Shown one piece after another: positions 61,491-64,000 of a stretch of 64,000 nucleotides of DNA. Source of the stretch: Dawidia soli (GTDB taxonomy: Bacteria > Bacteroidota > Bacteroidia > Cytophagales > Cyclobacteriaceae); contig NZ_JAHESC010000013.1 of NCBI RefSeq assembly GCF_018598185.1, positions 62,001 through 126,000 of the forward strand, in the 5' to 3' direction. How positions within the stretch are numbered: the stretch's first letter is position 1; every line of letters starts with the position of its first letter. A program made the position numbers and the translations under genes. The notes beneath the pieces are model-generated. The model was not told where the DNA came from, searched no databases, and saw only the letters and a list, made by a program, of their open reading frames with translations.

Positions 61491-62205
61491 GAACGTACGC
61501 AAAACCTTTGGCAAGCTCACCGTGCTCGACGGCATCGACCTCACGCTCACCGCCGGCCGCTCCTATGCGCTGGTGGGGCCCAACGGCTCGGGCAAGACCA
61601 CGCTCATCAAAAGCATCCTGGGCATGGTGCTGCCCAGCGCCGGGGATATATACTTCGACGGCACCTCCATCGCGCGCCACTGGCAGTACCGCGAAAAGAT
61701 CGGCTACATGCCGCAGATCGGCCGCTACCCCGAAAATATGACCATCGGCCAGATCGTCGACATGATGAAGAACATCCGCACCGGCGCCCACACACCCGAC
61801 GAAGAGCTCATCGAAAAGTTCAAACTCGCCGGCATGTACAGCAAACGCATGCACACCCTATCGGGCGGCACACGCCAGAAAGTAAGCGCGGCGCTGGCCT
61901 TTCTCTTCCGCCCCCCCGTCCTGATCCTCGACGAGCCCACGGCCGGGCTGGACCCCGTGTCCGTCGAGGTGCTGAAAGAAAAGATCCTCGCCGAGAAAGA
62001 GAACGGCAAGCTCGTCATCGTCACTTCGCACATCCTCAGCGACCTCGACGAGCTCACCACCGACCTGGTATACCTGTTCGAAGGCCGCATCCATTTCAAC
62101 GACACGATCGCCGCCCTCAAAGCCGACACGCAGGAGCCCCGGCTGGGCCGCGCCGTCGCCACCATGATCCGCCAAAAACAATTACAGGAACCCGTTCAAC
62201 ATTAA
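61477..62205 (+). CDS. nosF: NosF ABC transporter ATPase
   Basis: 242 residues. Walker A GPNGSGKTTLIKS, Q-loop GYMPQIGRYPENM, signature LSGGTRQKVSAALAF, Walker B VLILDEPTAGLDPVS and switch His in VIVTSHILSDL. Cytoplasmic partner of NosY; powers NosDFY. Starts inside nosD and ends 4 bp before nosY, showing tight coupling. Confidence 0.95.
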   Translation: MISIKNVRKTFGKLTVLDGIDLTLTAGRSYALVGPNGSGKTTLIKSILGMVLPSAGDIYFDGTSIARHWQYREKIGYMPQIGRYPENMTIGQIVDMMKNIRTGAHTPDEELIEKFKLAGMYSKRMHTLSGGTRQKVSAALAFLFRPPVLILDEPTAGLDPVSVEVLKEKILAEKENGKLVIVTSHILSDLDELTTDLVYLFEGRIHFNDTIAALKADTQEPRLGRAVATMIRQKQLQEPVQH

Positions 62206-62209
62206 GCCT

Positions 62210-62977
62210 ATGCGCCGCATCATCCAATACGTTCTATACGACATCCTCCGCACGCGGTTCATGCTGCTGTATACCGCGCTGCTGTTCATCAGCACGCTGG
62301 CCATGTTCCAGCTCGACAACGATCCGTCCAAAGTGGTCATGAGCCTGCTCAACATCGTGCTCATGGTCATCCCCCTGGTCGGCATCGTCTTCACCACCAT
62401 CCATTTTTATAATTCCTACGAGTTCATCGAGCTCATGCTCGCCCAACCCGTCGACCGCAAAGTGATCTTCCTGGGCGAATACATCGCAGTAGCCTGCTCG
62501 TTAAGCATCGCCTTCCTGCTCGGCTGCGGCCTCCCCATCCTCCTCTACGGCGCCACCCCCGCCGCCATCACCCTGCTGTGCTGCGGCACCGTGCTCACGC
62601 TGGTATTCGTCTCGCTCGCCTTCCTGGCCGCCGTCCTCACCCGCGACAAAGCCAAAGCCATCGGCGTAGCCCTCCTGTTCTGGTTTTATTTCTCCCTGAT
62701 CTACGACGGCTTCTTATTATGGTTCGTCTACGCCTTCAGCGACTACCCCCTCGAAAAGGTCACCCTCGCCCTCATCGCCCTCAACCCCGTCGACCTCGCC
62801 CGCGTCATCATGCTCCTCCAGCTGGACATCTCCGCCCTCATGGGCTACACCGGCGCCTTCTACAAATCCTTCTTCGGCAGCCACACCGGCATACTCCTCT
62901 CCACCACGCTATTAGCCGTATGGATCGCCCTCCCCTGCTACCTGTCATTACACATCTTCAGTAAAAAAGATTTATAG
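62210..62977 (+). CDS. nosY: NosY ABC transporter membrane subunit
   Basis: 255 residues, six membrane helices: FMLLYTALLFISTLAMF, VVMSLLNIVLMVIPLVGIVF, the helix of VACSLSIAFLLGCGLPILLY, ITLLCCGTVLTLVFVSLAFL, IGVALLFWFYFSLIYDGFLL and the last LLSTTLLAVWIALPCYLSLH. The cytoplasmic motif EFIELMLAQPVDRKVIFLGEY is typical. Last gene of the nos operon; converges on the Crp/Fnr gene with a hairpin element between. Confidence 0.93.
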   Translation: MRRIIQYVLYDILRTRFMLLYTALLFISTLAMFQLDNDPSKVVMSLLNIVLMVIPLVGIVFTTIHFYNSYEFIELMLAQPVDRKVIFLGEYIAVACSLSIAFLLGCGLPILLYGATPAAITLLCCGTVLTLVFVSLAFLAAVLTRDKAKAIGVALLFWFYFSLIYDGFLLWFVYAFSDYPLEKVTLALIALNPVDLARVIMLLQLDISALMGYTGAFYKSFFGSHTGILLSTTLLAVWIALPCYLSLHIFSKKDL

Positions 62978-63006
62978 GAAGAATCAGCGCGAGAGCAAAA
63001 AAAAAT

Positions 63007-63080
63007 TCTGGCGCCGGTATCTGACCGGTGCCTCGTACTGTGTCCGACTACTGGCGGATGGGGGCGGTCTCCCGACCGCC
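63007..63080. repeat. Hairpin intergenic element, copy 3 (shorter relative)
   Basis: GGCGCCGGT (63010-63018) pairs with ACCGGTGCC (63024-63032) with one G-T pair at position 4, and GGCGGTC (63063-63069) with GACCGCC (63074-63080). Flanks TCTGGCGC and GTGCCT are the same as in copy 1, and GAGAGCAAAAA precedes both. Lies between convergent nosY and the Crp/Fnr gene; likely a bidirectional stop signal. No stem 1. Confidence 0.6.
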
Positions 63081-63085
63081 TTGAT

Positions 63086-63700
63086 TCAAAACCGGATCTT
63101 ATGATCGAGCAACGACAACTTCTTCTCCTTCTCCATTTTCTTCACCGTTCTGATCACCGTCTCCACCCGCAGCCCGGTCATGTCGGCCAACTGCTGCCGT
63201 GTATACGGAATAATCACGCCAGCATCGCGCCCCGTAGCATTCTTGGATTTATAGTGCTTCAATAGCGAAAGGATCCTATGCTCCGGCTCATAACTGGAGA
63301 TCTCCGACAACACCATAGACTTATACCGCAGCCGCTCACACAACACCCCGTCCATTTTCAGGTGCAGGTCAAAATTTTCTTTGAGCATCTGGAAAAAATA
63401 ATCCGCCGGCAGCTTCCACACCTGCGAAGGCTCGAGCGCCGCCACATTCCCGGGGTACGGAAACTTACCGATCAGCGCCGGCTCGCCAAAGCTTTCTCCC
63501 GCGCAAAAAATTCCCTGGATAAACTCCTGCCCCTGGGGGTTCACAATAAACATCTTCACCGCGCCGCGTTCCACCTGCAAGTAGTCCGTCGCCGCATCCC
63601 CCTCACACACCAGCATCTGATCCTTCCGAACCGACACCAGCTTCGCATGATACTGCATCAATATCTTCTCAGGAAACACTCTTCTTTTTCGTTTACCCAT
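63086..63700 (-). CDS. Crp/Fnr-family regulator, probable controller of the nos island
   Basis: 204 residues from ATG 63700 (MGKRKRRVF); the ATG at 63658 (190 residues) is supported by the predicted transcription start near 63693, and a start at 63736 is least likely. Effector beta roll with VCEGDAATDYLQVERGAVKM and GIFCAGESFGEPAL, dimer helix, then HTH YTRQQLADMTGLRVETVIRT. The recognition helix reads E-T-V-I-R where Fnr has E-T-I-S-R. No four-Cys iron-sulfur motif, so it is not an oxygen-sensing Fnr; an NO- or heme-based DNR/NnrR role is plausible. A box at 63731-63742 suggests autoregulation. Confidence 0.9.
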   Translation of the reverse strand: MGKRKRRVFPEKILMQYHAKLVSVRKDQMLVCEGDAATDYLQVERGAVKMFIVNPQGQEFIQGIFCAGESFGEPALIGKFPYPGNVAALEPSQVWKLPADYFFQMLKENFDLHLKMDGVLCERLRYKSMVLSEISSYEPEHRILSLLKHYKSKNATGRDAGVIIPYTRQQLADMTGLRVETVIRTVKKMEKEKKLSLLDHKIRF

Positions 63701-63707
63701 AAAGCTA
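63700..63707 (-). promoter_or_regulatory. -7 element of the Crp/Fnr regulator gene
   Basis: TAGCTTTA on the minus strand (63707-63700), 7 of 8 match, starting 29.5 nt from the centre of the box at 63731-63742. Predicted start near 63693, inside the longest reading frame. Confidence 0.5.
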
Positions 63708-63730
63708 ACAGTAAAGCATGTGTCTAATCC

Positions 63731-63742
63731 TGACATCCATCA
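63731..63742. promoter_or_regulatory. Crp/Fnr-type box of the regulator's own promoter
   Basis: TGACATCCATCA fits TGAY-N4-RTCA and stands at the same distance from the -7 element as the boxes of nrdJ and nos. Confidence 0.55.
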
Positions 63743-63808
63743 CCCCACCCACTGACATATTACTCCCATCGCAGCATTGCGCGCACAGCGCACAATACCC
63801 AAGGGGTT

Positions 63809-63908
63809 GTAGGGGCAACGCCCCTACACACCAGCGTCTGGTTCAAGTCTTAGCCCCGTCTCGGGGCGGAGACTTGGACCCAGCATGGCGGGGGGTCTAT
63901 GACCCCCC
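63809..63908. repeat. Three-hairpin intergenic element, copy 2
   Basis: Stem 1: GTAGGGGC (63809-63816) with GCCCCTAC (63820-63827). Stem 2: GGTTCAAGTCT (63840-63850) with AGACTTGGACC (63870-63880), mismatch at position 4 as in copy 1; an extra GCCCCG/CGGGGC hairpin sits inside. Stem 3: GGGGGGTC (63890-63897) with GACCCCCC (63901-63908), loop TAT as in copy 1. The base pairs differ between copies but pairing is kept. The rest of 63701-64000 shows no gene. Confidence 0.75.
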
Positions 63909-64000
63909 AACGGTACCGTCGTAACCCGTGCCCACTACATCGCTCACCTGCCAACGTCTTACCCATACCTCACACCCACGCCCTCTTAAACCTTTCAAAC

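Noticed and set aside
63718-63924. 68-residue plus-strand frame at the right end
   Set aside because: It reads straight through the three-hairpin repeat element and has no coding character.

Overview
The window looks like a piece of a Bacteroidota chromosome, probably a soil or freshwater Cytophagia-type organism. Evidence: three SusC/SusD pairs, FecR/ECF-sigma control, SusE, DUF3823 and RagB/SusD lipoproteins, many secreted lipoproteins, promoters of the Bacteroidota form TTG-N19-TAnnTTTG, and a clade II (Sec-type) nitrous oxide reductase. Genus cannot be fixed from sequence alone. No rRNA, tRNA, CRISPR array or intact insertion sequence was seen.

Layout. 1-3.7 kb: a membrane-stress cluster on the minus strand (YbjN-like protein, PspA/IM30, YqiJ-like, flotillin cut by the left edge), divergent from a XRE-type regulator. 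The two promoters face away from a shared inverted repeat. 3.8-9.5 kb: single genes (GH43 glycosidase, thioredoxin-like ferredoxin, Crp/Fnr regulator, RidA, beta-propeller protein, TIM-barrel isomerase, VOC-GNAT fusion). 10.1-24.6 kb: an alpha-mannan-type polysaccharide utilization locus (PUL 1) with lipoprotein, GH76, SusC, SusD, DUF3823 and an unassigned glycosidase-like protein, faced by a membrane-anchored kelch/winged-helix regulator. 25-32.8 kb: housekeeping and accessory genes (GNAT, membrane protein, DUF6157, DUF1801, siderophore-interacting flavoprotein, AraC regulator, a short UvrA paralogue). 32.9-37.7 kb: an enzyme-less SusC/SusD pair. 38.2-47.7 kb: PUL 2 with ECF sigma, FecR, SusC with an STN domain, SusD, SusE and GH76. 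48-50.5 kb: DUF2809, MpaB-like oxygenase and a DUF5018-type lipoprotein.

50.6-63.7 kb is a low-oxygen/nitrogen-oxide island: RIC-type iron-sulfur repair protein, B12-dependent class II ribonucleotide reductase, an uncharacterised Cys-rich TIM-barrel-like protein of 598 residues, a heme-copper-oxidase-like membrane protein without the catalytic HH pair, then cytochrome c, nosZ, a membrane-NosL fusion, nosD, nosF, nosY and a Crp/Fnr regulator. Seven sites of the form TGAY-N4-RTCA lie in exactly the four promoter regions of this island, including that of the regulator. Where a -7 element can be recognised it begins 29.5-30.5 nt from the box centre, and no -33 TTG is present at the two promoters where I checked for one. 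This ties the island together as one regulon, including the two uncharacterised genes.

Three copies of a multi-hairpin intergenic element (53.3, 63.0 and 63.8 kb) share layout and some loop and flank sequences while the stem sequences differ in a compensatory way. Two of them sit between convergent operons of this same island.
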